NCBI GenBank assembly: GCA_036557285.1
Contig: DATBHW010000082.1
Location: 1-55,829, forward strand
Length of the DNA stretch: 55,829 nt
Direction: 5' to 3'
Source: Ktedonobacterales bacterium
GTDB lineage: Bacteria; Chloroflexota; Ktedonobacteria; Ktedonobacterales; DATBGS01
The notes beneath the pieces are model-generated. The model made no database searches, had not been told where the DNA came from, and saw only the letters and a list, made by a program, of their open reading frames with translations. A program made the translations under genes and the position numbers. Of this stretch, positions 8,874 through 16,887 are shown piece after piece. Numbering within the stretch: position 1 is the stretch's first letter; each line of letters opens with the position of its first letter.

Positions 8874-9146
8874 TTAGCGCCTTCTGTGTTGCTGATAGGC
8901 TCGCCGTTCTGCGTCGTCTGCTTCTCGCGCGGTAACGAGAGCGTAGATGTCTCGGCCTCTTGGAGCGACAAACACAGCTACATATCTACCTGCCTCGGTT
9001 TGTCCAATGATGAGATAGCGCCCTTCTCTTGCCTTACGTATGAAAGGGTTCCCGAAAACGATTTGGTTCACCTCTTCAATACTGACATGATGGCGGGCGA
9101 TATGTTCTTCACGATCAGGCTCAAAAATCAATTCAACGATTTTCAC
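8874..9146 (-). CDS. brnT: BrnT-family toxin (RelE-like RNase)
   Basis: A 90-residue protein with the family pattern: FEPDREEHIARHHVSIEEV at the N-terminus, YLIIGQTEAGRYVAVFVAP in the middle, and the C-terminal TAREADDAERRAY. BrnT toxins are ribosome-independent ribonucleases of the RelE fold and are held inactive by BrnA. Length is normal. It is first in a two-gene minus-strand operon with the antitoxin 6 bp downstream. It is the first of three toxin-antitoxin-type loci between 8.5 and 19.2 kb. Confidence 0.8.
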   Translation of the reverse strand: MKIVELIFEPDREEHIARHHVSIEEVNQIVFGNPFIRKAREGRYLIIGQTEAGRYVAVFVAPRGRDIYALVTAREADDAERRAYQQHRRR

Positions 9147-9258
9147 AAATCAAGCATCTTTTTGCCTCTCATTATAGTATCCAGGGTCTTTGCTGGCAAG
9201 GAGCCAACTGGGTTCAGGGGCGCGTTCATACGCGGTCGGGTGCAAAGAGCTATTTAAT

Positions 9259-10104
9259 TTACAGGGTCAGAAACATTTCGTGCTGGCTGAAGAACTCGGT
9301 GAAGCCGAGATCGCGGCAGCGCGCCAGAAATGGGCTGTCCTCCGGTTCGTTGTAGACCTGAATCCCGGCGGCATCGCCCGCAGCGGCCCGCAGGAGCGCG
9401 GCAAGGTCGGCGTTCGTCAGGTCGCTCTGGAGGATGGCCGCCTGAATCTGTATCTTCTCGTTGTTGGCTCCCCTGCCGCCGGGCCTGAAGATCAGGCCGT
9501 TAAGCTGCCCATCCGCGCCCGCAGCAGCGACAGCTTCGGCGCGCATGGTCATGAGGCTGGGAAGTTCGCGCTCCCAGTCCGGCTGATAGCCTTCGTATAG
9601 CCCTGGAAAAAGGGTAGCGGGCGCAACAGCCTTCACCTGAAGCGATGGGAAGGCATCCGGCAAGGCAGCGGTGTCTACCTCAATCCCGATCAGCCGCCGC
9701 GCAGCGACAAAACCGGCGCGCTCGTACAGCTTGATCGCTTTGATGTTCTGCGTCAGCACTTCCAGTTGCAGCGTGGTCAGGCCGCTCTCGCGCGCTACCT
9801 GTATCATCTGCGCGGCGAGCAGCCTGCTGGCTCCCGTACCGCGAAACTCCGGCGTGATGCCAAAGCCACCACACCAGCCGCGCGCGCCGCGAACGCCCAT
9901 GCGCGCCATGCCGACAAACGCGCCTTGCTCATCGTGCATGACGACGGAGCAGTTCGCGTCAATCTGATAGACGCGCGCGAAACCGGCGCTCATCTCGGCG
10001 GTCAGCGCCATCGGAAAATAGTAGCCGCTGAAGCTGGCGTTGAACATCTCCGCAAGCTGTGGCTGCGTGTAGCCTAAAGTGTTGGAAAAGCGATACGTAG
10101 TCAT
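9259..10104 (-). CDS. GNAT-family N-acetyltransferase
   Basis: A 281-residue protein. The acetyl-CoA-binding motif A is seen in FGITPEFRGTGASRLL (81-96), followed by LQLEVLTQNIKAIKLYERAGF, the motif B region that closes a GNAT core. About 130 residues follow the core and may be a second, degenerate GNAT-like lobe (AAILQSDLTNADLAALLRAA and following), which is known for GNATs of this length. The substrate is unknown. The ribosome site is weak, so the start could be slightly different. It stands between the BrnT locus and a gene-poor stretch. Confidence 0.82.
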   Translation of the reverse strand: MTTYRFSNTLGYTQPQLAEMFNASFSGYYFPMALTAEMSAGFARVYQIDANCSVVMHDEQGAFVGMARMGVRGARGWCGGFGITPEFRGTGASRLLAAQMIQVARESGLTTLQLEVLTQNIKAIKLYERAGFVAARRLIGIEVDTAALPDAFPSLQVKAVAPATLFPGLYEGYQPDWERELPSLMTMRAEAVAAAGADGQLNGLIFRPGGRGANNEKIQIQAAILQSDLTNADLAALLRAAAGDAAGIQVYNEPEDSPFLARCRDLGFTEFFSQHEMFLTL

Positions 10105-10117
10105 TGTGGGGCCTGGC

Positions 10118-10267
10118 CTAAACTAATTTGTCGTAATCCTGGTGAGAGCCAATCCATTGCCAGAGAAATGGGAAATTATCCAAACGAAGGGTTATTCCAC
10201 TTTCTGCACGAGTCCCACCGCTTCTTGAGGGACATTTAGGACTCCAACGGAGATATATCTGAATCTC
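10118..10267 (-). pseudogene. possible remnant of a small toxin-like protein
   Basis: On the minus strand an open stretch of 49 codons without a start codon ends in LDNFPFLWQWIGSHQDYDKLV followed by a stop. The WIGSHxxYDKL ending resembles the C-terminus of small RelE/HigB-type proteins. Upstream, the frame is closed by a stop, and the neighbouring frame holds only a 30-codon ORF, so the gene seems decayed or frameshifted. The rest of the 10105-10363 interval shows no clear gene. The assignment is tentative. Confidence 0.3.
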
Positions 10268-10363
10268 TCACCGGAGGATGTCATTCGAGAGTTTCACAGC
10301 AAGTGGTGATCTACATGGCGGCTGGTGACAGCAGTGTTGTAACTCCCCCTAGTAGCTATTCTT

Positions 10364-10801
10364 TCACTGGTCTTTTGTGTACATTATATCAAAGTCTTTC
10401 CGCCACGTTTTCCCCTGGTCCTCAGAAGCTTCCGCGACCGCAGCAATGGTGTCGCCGTTAATCTGTGCGGTAAACCGCTGGTAGAAATCCGGATCCTGTC
10501 TCAACATGCTCCAGTGCTTGCCATCAAAGCTCATGTCGAAAATTCTCGATACACCTCGGTTGTCGTAATAAAACACTTCGAACCGCTCCGTCGGGCTGCT
10601 ATAGCCGATCACGTTGACCGCTTCCGGCACGTCACTGGTACCGAGCTTGTCGCGCCAAAGGACAAAGGCATGGTCAATCCATTCAAAACTGGCTGTGCCG
10701 ACGACTTTGGTCTCCAGGCTGTCCAGAAACCAGGCGTTGGACATCGCCCAATTCCAGTTGCCTATCAAGACCTCTAGGTCTTTTAACTGTGGTTTGTTCA
10801 T
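10364..10801 (-). CDS. conserved hypothetical protein, possibly a lipocalin-like DUF1579-type fold
   Basis: A 145-residue soluble protein with no signal peptide. It opens with LKDLEVLIGNWNWAMS, and its alternating beta pattern (TKVVGTASFEWID, FEVFYYDNRGVSRIFDMSFDGKHW, FTAQINGDTIAAVAEASEDQGKTW) resembles small calycin-like or DUF1579-type barrels that measure the effect of an additive on a sample-like ligand pocket. I do not recognise a specific function. It is preceded by the decayed stretch and is not in an operon with its neighbours. Confidence 0.6.
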   Translation of the reverse strand: MNKPQLKDLEVLIGNWNWAMSNAWFLDSLETKVVGTASFEWIDHAFVLWRDKLGTSDVPEAVNVIGYSSPTERFEVFYYDNRGVSRIFDMSFDGKHWSMLRQDPDFYQRFTAQINGDTIAAVAEASEDQGKTWRKDFDIMYTKDQ

Positions 10802-11009
10802 GACTTTAGTATACCATACAACCCCCGTATTGAAGGGTTCAAGTTAGTCGCTGCGCGAGGCGCCTGTAAGTGATGTTATGGGATTCCCCTCACAATTAAG
10901 GGGCTTTTTCAACGCCCTGAGTAAGCGTGAGACGTGGTGTTTCGACGCTGTGCTATCATGAGGTGGAAAGTGGATACCGATGTCAGAGGCAGAAAGAGAG
11001 GATAGCTGG

Positions 11010-11270
11010 ATGTCTCATACGTTGACGATCTCGGATCGGGCTTATGAAACGCTTCAGGCGCTTGCAAGCAAGCAGGGGAAAACGCTAGAGGCATTCCTTG
11101 AATCATGGGCCGAACAGCACGAGCCAATATTGCAAGGCGTGGAGCGCAACCCCTATACTGACCCGCGCTATCAGACTTTTGAGGAGTTTTTCCATGAACT
11201 GGGTGTGAGTGAAGAGCGTCTTCGCCGCCTGGAGGAAGAGGCTGAGGCTGAGGACGATGCCAACGTATGA
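11010..11270 (+). CDS. putative antitoxin of a RelE/ParE-like pair
   Basis: An 86-residue protein, MSHTLTISDRAYETLQALAS..., whose N-terminus is a beta strand plus helix typical of ribbon-helix-helix antitoxins (TLTISDRAYETLQALASKQG). The C-terminus is acidic and coiled (EERLRRLEEEAEAEDD), suited to binding a basic toxin. I chose the ATG at 11010 because GAGAGG precedes it by about 9 nt. An ATG at 10980 is also in frame. The stop overlaps the start of the next gene by 14 bp, which indicates translational coupling. TGC-TATCAT at 10951-10959 could be an extended -10 element. Confidence 0.6.
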   Translation: MSHTLTISDRAYETLQALASKQGKTLEAFLESWAEQHEPILQGVERNPYTDPRYQTFEEFFHELGVSEERLRRLEEEAEAEDDANV

Positions 11271-11550
11271 TAGGGATGAGTCATTCAAGCACGATTGGGA
11301 GCGGTTATCCATTGTTGAACAAGATCGCTTCATCAAGACAGTGAAAAAGATGGTCTATGACCTTAAATCTGGTCAGGGCTTCCGCAAGGGCTTGCGTGTG
11401 AAGGGCGTTGAGGGATATGAGGGTATCTATGAGATGACCTGGGCGCCAGACGGACGGGCGACCTTCATCTTTGGCTCGTCACCGCATGAGGGCGATGTTC
11501 ATGTTATCTGGCGAAGAATTGGCAGCCACGATATTTTGCTGAAGCCCTGA
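11257..11550 (+). CDS. putative RelE/ParE-type toxin
   Basis: A 97-residue protein with the small basic alpha/beta layout of this superfamily: DESFKHDWERLSIVEQDRFIKTVKKMV (two helices), then LRVKGVEGYEGIYEMTW, ATFIFGSS and VHVIWRRIGSHDIL (the beta sheet). The ATG at 11257 lies inside the end of the antitoxin gene and starts in the +1 frame, a common arrangement for such pairs. The catalytic residues are not clearly identifiable, so mRNA cleavage versus gyrase inhibition cannot be told apart. Confidence 0.68.
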   Translation: MPTYDRDESFKHDWERLSIVEQDRFIKTVKKMVYDLKSGQGFRKGLRVKGVEGYEGIYEMTWAPDGRATFIFGSSPHEGDVHVIWRRIGSHDILLKP

Positions 11551-11917
11551 GTATACGCCATGTATGCTTGACACGAGTGGCAGCCATGCGGTAGGATGGC
11601 TGCATCAGGCGGCCCGCTGTCGGCGGGGGTCTGATCCGCGTCCCAATTGGGGGCGCTGGAGTTGTTCGACGCAGAGATGGCTGGCGCGGCAAGTGTATAA
11701 AGCACCCACCGCGCCATACCCCAGCCCTGGACAGACCAGGAGATGGAGCTATGAGGATTGTATCGTATTCTGAGGTTTCTCTCCTCCTGGCGGCCACCTT
11801 TTGGAAACACTGCGCTTGCTGTGCAGTTCTCCGGGGGTAGCCGCTTTGCTTTTGGCGCGCGGGCGGGAAGCGTGGCTTTCCGGTCCAGGGTGTTGCGCCC
11901 GGCCCAGGAGGAGACTC
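11551..11917. other. 367-bp intergenic stretch with a hairpin and a tiny ORF
   Basis: Just after the toxin, 11580-11603 forms a perfect 8-bp stem (GCAGCCAT / ATGGCTGC) with an 8-nt loop. It has no T-run, so it is a weak terminator at best. At 11751-11840 a 29-codon ORF (MRIVSYSEVSLLLAATF...) follows GGAG at a good distance and ends 77 bp before the next gene. It contains two close Cys pairs (CACC) and a short hydrophobic stretch. It may be a leader peptide or chance. Nothing else was recognised. Confidence 0.35.
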
Positions 11918-12484
11918 ATGAGTCTCGTATCGCGGTATCGTTTGTCGTTTCTCAGCGCCTGGCTGGCGGTGGACGCCAGAACGCGGGCGCAGGTGTCGCC
12001 GCGCCAGATGGCGGGAATAGTGGGGCGGCTGGGACAGGCGCGTGCGGTGCAGGAGTGGCTCCAGCCCTGGCTGGTGGCGGTGTTGAGCCGACGCGAGCGG
12101 CTGGGGTGGACGCTGCATCCGCCGGTGTGGCGTGGGCGGCTGGCTGGGCAGATGGCGGAGGCGCTGACGCGGGAGCCATTTGGGGTAGGGGAACTGGACC
12201 GCTGGCAGACGGGGTGGATGCGGTATCTGTTGGAGGGGGAACTGGCGCGGCTGGTATGGCTGCTGGAGGCGCCGTGTGTGGCGCTGGGGTGTGCGGGGTG
12301 GGAGCGGTGGGAGGGGGTGGGCTGGGCGCTGGCGGGGAGTCTGGCGCGCGTGGGGCAGGTGGCGCGTGCGCTGGAGGAGCGGGAGGGGGTGTGGGTCGGG
12401 CAGGGAGGGACGCAGGCGGCGCTGGAGGCGGTCTGGAGGCGGCTCACGCGGGCGCAGGGGCCGGGTGTGGCCGCCGGACAGTAG
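11918..12484 (+). CDS. tryptophan-rich hypothetical protein
   Basis: I do not recognise this 188-residue protein. It has 13 Trp (about 7%), many Arg, Leu and Gly, and no Asn, Ile being rare. A helical amphipathic pattern runs through (RQMAGIVGRLGQARAVQEWL, MRYLLEGELARLVWLLEA). The ATG is chosen because AGGAGGAGACTC precedes it, one of the best ribosome sites in the window. Long frames also exist on the opposite strand and in another + frame here because the DNA is very G-rich, but they are Arg/Pro/Ala runs without ribosome sites. It is probably a real gene, possibly a lineage-specific one. Confidence 0.5.
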   Translation: MSLVSRYRLSFLSAWLAVDARTRAQVSPRQMAGIVGRLGQARAVQEWLQPWLVAVLSRRERLGWTLHPPVWRGRLAGQMAEALTREPFGVGELDRWQTGWMRYLLEGELARLVWLLEAPCVALGCAGWERWEGVGWALAGSLARVGQVARALEEREGVWVGQGGTQAALEAVWRRLTRAQGPGVAAGQ

Positions 12485-12504
12485 GCGCTGGCCCAGCCCA
12501 TTTT

Positions 12505-12618
12505 GTACCGCCAGCCTGCGTGCTGGCGCAGCGGTGAGCCGCCGAGACGGCGGCGGTACGGAGGCTGGCGGGACCGGCAAGAGTCTGCCGCGTGTCCCGC
12601 CAGCCTGTGTGCTGGCGA
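12505..12618. repeat. nested palindromic repeat cluster
   Basis: CCGCCAGCCTG(C/T)GTGCTGGCG occurs at 12508-12528 and 12597-12617, and its complement AGGCTGGCGG occurs at 12562-12571. The centre has the hairpin GCCGCCGAGACGGCGGC at 12538-12554. The segment lies between convergent genes (the Trp-rich protein and the cupin) and may serve as a bidirectional terminator or be a REP-like element. It is related in design to the other CCGCC...GGCGG repeats here. Confidence 0.6.
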
Positions 12619-12633
12619 GGGTGGGGGGTGGCC

Positions 12634-13038
12634 TCACTCGCTGGCCGGGTCGTAGGGGATGACGTGTTCCTGCTCGTTGGCATCATTGCGCGCGACGATG
12701 GCGATGGCCGGTTCGGTCTCGCTGAGGTTGCGCGGTTGGTGGGGGACGTTGGCAGGGATATAGACGAACTCGCCAGGGCCGTTGATGATTGATTCGCGCA
12801 GGCCGGGGCCATAGTGTGTTTCCACGCGGCCCTGCACGATGTAGATGGCCGTCTCATAGCCCAGGTGGATATGGGCTTTGGCTGCGCCGCCCGGCGGGAT
12901 GACGGTGCGCTGCATCGAAATACCGCGCGCGCCGGTGGTGCGGGCGGAGACACCCACAAAGTAGGGGATTTCCTGTTTGGCCTCGATAGCAACGCCCTCT
13001 TTGACGACGATGATGCCTGCTGGCTGCTGGTCACTCAT
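12634..13038 (-). CDS. single-domain cupin protein
   Basis: A 134-residue beta-barrel protein. The first cupin motif is seen in PPGGAAKAHIHLGYETAIYIVQG (about 48-70), with metal ligands H57, H59 and E63. The second is in GEFVYIPANVPHQPRN, with a His. Small cupins of this type bind a metal and act as isomerases, dioxygenases or sensors. The substrate is unknown. The ATG at 13038 is preceded by AAGGAG. Longer in-frame starts would run into an 89-bp repeat and are rejected. The ribosome site directly abuts the edge of that repeat. Confidence 0.8.
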   Translation of the reverse strand: MSDQQPAGIIVVKEGVAIEAKQEIPYFVGVSARTTGARGISMQRTVIPPGGAAKAHIHLGYETAIYIVQGRVETHYGPGLRESIINGPGEFVYIPANVPHQPRNLSETEPAIAIVARNDANEQEHVIPYDPASE

Positions 13039-13056
13039 AAAACGCTCCTTAGAATG

Positions 13057-13145
13057 CCTCACACAACCGACGGTTGGCCCCACCCCTGCCGCCTGGAAGG
13101 ACGGCGCTACAACCCCGCCCCTGCTCGTGCGGAGGTTGTGTGAGG
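13057..13145. repeat. 89-bp palindromic mini-element, copy B
   Basis: Same length and ends (CCTCACACAACC / GGTTGTGTGAGG) as copies A and C, with only a few substitutions. It is flanked by CCTTAGA on both sides in direct orientation. It lies 18 bp upstream of the cupin start codon, so the left edge contributes to or borders the cupin ribosome site (CTAAGGAGCG read on the minus strand). This position suggests it is transcribed as the 5' leader of the gene. Confidence 0.85.
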
Positions 13146-13192
13146 CGCCCTTAGATGCGCTGTTGGGCGCTGGCGGCTGAAGTCGCCAGCCA

Positions 13193-14425
13193 CTAGCCGG
13201 TGTAGGTGATACGGTAAATGACGCCGTTCAGGTCATCGCTCACATAGAGCGATCCATCTGGCCCCACCGCCAGCCCAACCGGACGCCCCAACACCTGGCT
13301 CTGGTTGTTGAGCCAGCCAGTGGCGAAGTCCTGGGGAGCGCCAGCTACCTGGCCTTGCGCGTTCAGCGGAACGAAAATCACTTTGTAGCCGGTAGGCACG
13401 CTGCGATTCCAGGAGCCGTGAAAGGCGATGAAGAGGCCGCGATAGGCTGGCGGGAACGCGGAGGCGCCGGAAGCGTTATAGAACGCGAGGCCCAGCGGAG
13501 CCGAGTGCGCCTGCATCTTGACGAGCGGCTGCGCTATGCCATTACAATCGCCCGTATGCCCAAGGTCGGGGTCAATGATGGCGCCTGCGTGGCAGACGGG
13601 CCAGCCATAGTCGCTGCCGTCTTGCAGGGCATAGACCGTTTCAGGAGGCGTATTATCACCCAGCAGGTCGCGGCCCATGTCTGTGACCCAGATTTGCTGA
13701 TTCCAGGGATTGATCGCCATGCCAACCGCGTTGCGCAGCCCGCGCGCGTAGAGCCGCCCGCCGCTGCCATCAATGTTATAAACCCAGACGCTGGCGCGCA
13801 TCGGATCGGATTCAACACAGTCGTTGCAGGTGGAGCCGATGGAGACATATAAGCGGTTATCGGGGCCGATCAACACTGTGCGCGTGACGTGGTTGCCGCC
13901 AGTGGGCAGGTGCGGCACGATCACCTGTTTACTGGTTGCTTTCAGGTCTGGCCCCAAGGTGAAGCGCGTGACACGCGAGGCTTCGCCAACATAAAGGCTG
14001 CCATCGCGCCCGAAGTCCAGGCTGGTGGGATCGTTGAGGTCGCTGGCAACGACTACTGGCCCGGTGGTCTGGCCGTTGTGCTGGGGGTCAGGAAAGGCCA
14101 GGATGCGCCCGCTCCCGCGCTCGGCTACCAGCAGCGTGCCGTCGGGGCTGAAGGTGATGAAGCGAGAGCCTTGCAGGCCGCTGGTGAAGGCTGTGGCCTG
14201 GAAACCTGCTGGCAGGCGCAGATAGGAAAGCGGCGTCAGCGCGGCCCCAGGGGTCGAAGGAGGAGGGGGCAGCGGCGGCGTGACCGCTGTGGGCTGATTG
14301 ACGGTTTGCAAGCCACAGGCGCTTTCCAACAGCAGCACGATGAGCGCCAGCACTACAATGAGCGCCTTCCCGCGCTTGCCTGGCAGCGGAAGATGGGCGC
14401 TGGTGGCATAGCGTCTCTGTTTCAC
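13193..14425 (-). CDS. lipoprotein of the PQQ-dependent sugar dehydrogenase (six-bladed propeller) family
   Basis: A 410-residue protein with a lipoprotein signal peptide: positively charged N-terminus, hydrophobic core ALIVVLALIVLLL (21-33) and lipobox LESAC with Cys37. A Pro/Thr-rich linker follows. The propeller then shows LPAGFQATAFTSGLQGSRFITFSPDGTLLVAE split over repeats, YARGLRNAVGMAINP, GSDYGWPVCHAG and FIAFHGSWNRSVPTGYKV. Such motifs are shared by glucose/sorbosone dehydrogenases that bind PQQ and calcium. It should act outside the cell membrane on sugars or aldoses. No PQQ biosynthesis gene is present in the window. A second small His-poor region makes true PQQ use unproven. Confidence 0.85.
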   Translation of the reverse strand: MKQRRYATSAHLPLPGKRGKALIVVLALIVLLLESACGLQTVNQPTAVTPPLPPPPSTPGAALTPLSYLRLPAGFQATAFTSGLQGSRFITFSPDGTLLVAERGSGRILAFPDPQHNGQTTGPVVVASDLNDPTSLDFGRDGSLYVGEASRVTRFTLGPDLKATSKQVIVPHLPTGGNHVTRTVLIGPDNRLYVSIGSTCNDCVESDPMRASVWVYNIDGSGGRLYARGLRNAVGMAINPWNQQIWVTDMGRDLLGDNTPPETVYALQDGSDYGWPVCHAGAIIDPDLGHTGDCNGIAQPLVKMQAHSAPLGLAFYNASGASAFPPAYRGLFIAFHGSWNRSVPTGYKVIFVPLNAQGQVAGAPQDFATGWLNNQSQVLGRPVGLAVGPDGSLYVSDDLNGVIYRITYTG

Positions 14426-14470
14426 GAGGAAGCCCTGCCTGCCTAGATCGAAAGGGGATGCTGCTTATCC

Positions 14471-14857
14471 CTAATTTACCCACTCATCGCTGCCGTTGAT
14501 CACCCGCACGCGCCCCTTGCCAGCGCCCACTTTTTGCCGCTTGTCTCCAGCGTTTGCCTCTGACTCTTTCGGCTTGCGATCTACCCAGGAAGGGAGCAAG
14601 AGCGTCAGGAAGAGGAAGACGCCCAGGGCGATAAAAGCGTTGCCGGTGCTGCTCAGGCCCAGGTTGGTCATCAGGTGCAGCGAGAAGGCCCGCGACAGGA
14701 GGAATGCCATCAGCGGCGCTAAGCTGACCGCCCCCGCGAGCAGGCGCGCGGGCAAGACCCAGGGTCGGCTGCGGTGCAGCAGACCCAGCCCTACGTTAAT
14801 CAGGCACGCGCAAACGCTGATGATATTGAGTGTGATAATAAATGCCCCTGTTGACAC
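14471..14857 (-). CDS. small membrane protein of unknown function
   Basis: I do not recognise the family. There are three hydrophobic segments: IITLNIISVCACLINVGLGL, PARLLAGAVSLAPLMAFLL, and FIALGVFLFLTLLLP, followed by a basic cytoplasmic tail (KPKESEANAGDKRQK). The GTG at 14857 is preferred over a TTG six codons upstream because GAGGGAGG sits about 6 nt before it. The gene stands alone upstream of the sugar dehydrogenase on the same strand. 14876-15095 shows no gene. Confidence 0.55.
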   Translation of the reverse strand: MSTGAFIITLNIISVCACLINVGLGLLHRSRPWVLPARLLAGAVSLAPLMAFLLSRAFSLHLMTNLGLSSTGNAFIALGVFLFLTLLLPSWVDRKPKESEANAGDKRQKVGAGKGRVRVINGSDEWVN

Positions 14858-15095
14858 GATGGCCCTCCCTCGCAAATGCTTGACGCGCGCTTCGATGACC
14901 AGCGGCGCAACGCTTTCGTCGCGCGGCGGTAGTTTCTCATGCTACGCCTGTCAGACGCTTTCCGTCAAAAGCGGCCACAGGCTATCGTGGATAAGAGTCT
15001 ACCACAAGAAGCGCCACAGCGGTAAAAAAACGGTACTATTTGGCTGAACTTGTGACCAAAAGAACCTGCCGCCGCAAGCCATGCCAAACACTGCC

Positions 15096-15740
15096 CTACA
15101 AGACCCGGCCCAACCCTGACGGGCCAGCAGGCCCGACCTGGCGCAGATGGGCCAGGTATTCGGCGGCTAATCCCAGGAGCAGCAGACCCAGCCCTATGAA
15201 CCAGAGATACAGGCCAATAGTCACAGGTTCGCCAGCCAGCGGCGCATCAAGGAACTGCTGCCGAGCGAACAGAAAGACCAGCCCCAGCGCGGCGGCCAGC
15301 AGCAAGAGCGTCACGAGCAGGCCAGCAAAGAAGGTCAGCACCGGAATGTTCATCACCCGATTCAAGACGATCAGCAGGAGCAGAAAGACCAGCAGGCCAC
15401 CGGCCAGGCTCACCGAAGGGATGTCGAGATAGACCACGCGAAAAATGTAGAGGCCATCGCGCAGCAGATCGAGGAGCAAGCCTTGCTGAACGAGAGCAAC
15501 GGGGGAGCCGTATTTCGCGGGCGCGGACCAGGGCAGCGCCAGCCCCAGGAAGAAGATGAGCAGGCCCAGCAGCGCCAGGGTGTGCGCGAAGCCCGCGCCG
15601 CTGCGGCGCGCGGTTTTGCTGGCGGGCGGCTTTTCCTGCGCCCAGATGGGGCCAGCCGCTGCAAAAGGATTGCGTTCGCTGCGTTCAAGCGAACCCTCCA
15701 AGCCCTGCGGTTTCTCGTCTTTTGGTTTGCCTGATTTCAC
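15096..15740 (-). CDS. four-helix membrane protein of unknown function
   Basis: A 214-residue protein. A charged Lys-rich N-terminus of about 50 residues is followed by four long hydrophobic segments: LALLGLLIFFLGLALPW, VSLAGGLLVFLLLLIVL, VLTFFAGLLVTLLLLAAALGLVFLF and VTIGLYLWFIGLGLLLLGLAAEYL. The start is a GTG at 15740 with GAGGAA about 11 nt before. Homology is not recognised. It lies 51 bp before the alpha/alpha-repeat protein gene and in the same orientation. The two may be one transcript. Confidence 0.6.
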   Translation of the reverse strand: MKSGKPKDEKPQGLEGSLERSERNPFAAAGPIWAQEKPPASKTARRSGAGFAHTLALLGLLIFFLGLALPWSAPAKYGSPVALVQQGLLLDLLRDGLYIFRVVYLDIPSVSLAGGLLVFLLLLIVLNRVMNIPVLTFFAGLLVTLLLLAAALGLVFLFARQQFLDAPLAGEPVTIGLYLWFIGLGLLLLGLAAEYLAHLRQVGPAGPSGLGRVL

Positions 15741-15791
15741 GGGTCTTTTTCCTCTGCCTGCCAGGCATCGAGCGCCTGGCCTGACGCGCTG

Positions 15792-16592
15792 CTACACCAC
15801 GCCTGCTGCCTGAAGGGCGCGCACCGCCTGAATGGTGACATCCAACGTAAAGGGGTCGCCATCATCGCTGGCGAAACTGCCGTTCGAGTGCTGCGCGCTT
15901 TCCAGCAGGGCGCGCGCGTGGGCGAGCAAGGGGGTGGATGGCGCGATGCCCGCGTTGAGATACGTGTTCAACAGCCAGGCCAGCGCGCCCGCGTCCCACT
16001 GGCTGTCCAGGCGCGCCTCCAGGTAGTCGCGCGTCGCCTGGGCCACTTCCGACGCTTCGCCTTCGGCGATGGTGAAGAGCGCGCCCATGATCCAGATGGT
16101 CTGCGGATATTGCTCTTCCAGTTCAAGCTGATAGAGGTAGTTGCAGGCGCGGGTCACGGCGTCCAACTGCGAATCGCGGCCCACCGCCAGATGATAGGCG
16201 GAATCGGCGGTGAGATAGGCGTTTGCCATCTCGTTTTCAGGCGACATCCAATGCGGCGGATTCAACTGAAGAATCTGTTCGCTTTCGCGCCAGCTTCCAT
16301 CGGGCTGCTGGGCGCTGAGCAGAAAGTCTAGCCCGCGCTGCACAATGGGATCGCTGCGCGGACCCAACTCGGCCAGCCAGGTCAGCGCGTGATGCGTTGC
16401 CGCCAGGCTGCTCGGTTCGCCTTCTTGCTGGCGATAGGGCCAGCCTCCATCGGGATTCTGAAGCGCGCCGACCTGCTGGCGCGCTTCCTCAATTGCTGTT
16501 TTCTCGCCCAGCGCGGCATGCAGCCGGGCCAGTTCAAGGGGGCTGCCATGCTGGCGGATGTAGGCAATTGCTTGCTCAAGGTTGGCTTGCAT
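15792..16592 (-). CDS. prenyltransferase/squalene-cyclase-like alpha/alpha repeat protein
   Basis: A 266-residue protein with QW-like repeats: QNPDGGWPY (45-53), AQQPDGSW (94-101) and AQHSNGSFASDDGD (near 232-245). These fit the alpha/alpha-toroid repeat fold of terpene cyclases and prenyltransferase beta subunits. It is far shorter than a squalene-hopene cyclase (about 630 residues) and lacks the DxDD catalytic motif, so it is probably a non-cyclase member. Such short toroid proteins are common in Chloroflexota and Actinobacteria and are mostly uncharacterised. There is no signal peptide, so it should be cytoplasmic. Confidence 0.75.
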   Translation of the reverse strand: MQANLEQAIAYIRQHGSPLELARLHAALGEKTAIEEARQQVGALQNPDGGWPYRQQEGEPSSLAATHHALTWLAELGPRSDPIVQRGLDFLLSAQQPDGSWRESEQILQLNPPHWMSPENEMANAYLTADSAYHLAVGRDSQLDAVTRACNYLYQLELEEQYPQTIWIMGALFTIAEGEASEVAQATRDYLEARLDSQWDAGALAWLLNTYLNAGIAPSTPLLAHARALLESAQHSNGSFASDDGDPFTLDVTIQAVRALQAAGVV

Positions 16593-16652
16593 CTCGCTCT
16601 TTTCCTATACCTGATCGTTGAGAACGTCTGAAAGTTGCCTGAACGCCTGACA

Positions 16653-16712
16653 ACAAGAGACCGCGCGCATCATCTGCATGCCTGCTGAAAGCAACTCAGC
16701 AACGTCTCTTGT
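16653..16712. promoter_or_regulatory. inverted repeat in a divergent promoter region
   Basis: ACAAGAGAC at 16653-16661 and GTCTCTTGT at 16704-16712 are perfect 9-bp complements separated by 42 nt. They lie in the 295-bp region between divergently transcribed genes starting at 16592 (minus) and 16888 (plus). They could be paired operator half-sites or the stem of a leader RNA. Confidence 0.35.
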
Positions 16713-16799
16713 CAGCATTGTAACATAGGCAATCTGGGAAGCACAATTGCCACCGCCAGCGGATTGATCGGTTAGCTTCTTCTGCTCTCGCTGCCAGAC

Positions 16800-16828
16800 T
16801 TGGCGACAGCTTCATCGGATGCTATACT
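16800..16828 (+). promoter_or_regulatory. sigma-70-like promoter for the membrane protein at 16888
   Basis: TTGGCG at 16800-16805, a 17-bp spacer, and TATACT at 16823-16828. The predicted start of transcription is near 16835, giving a leader of about 50 nt to the ATG at 16888. Confidence 0.6.
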
Positions 16829-16887
16829 GGCGCGCGTAGAGTTAACGCTCGCGCGCAATCTGCCAGACTTGACCAGGAGTGACGGTG

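Noticed and set aside
11504-12637. Minus-strand 377-codon frame and a second plus frame over the Trp-rich gene
   Set aside because: Composition is Arg/Pro/Ala or Gly/Ala monotony without ribosome sites. The frame from 11918 has the strong site.
13039-13083. Upstream start for the cupin
   Set aside because: It would lie in the 89-bp repeat; AAGGAG supports the ATG at 13038.
16653-16712. T-box or other riboswitch
   Set aside because: Only a 9-bp inverted repeat is present; no conserved T-box or specifier elements are visible.
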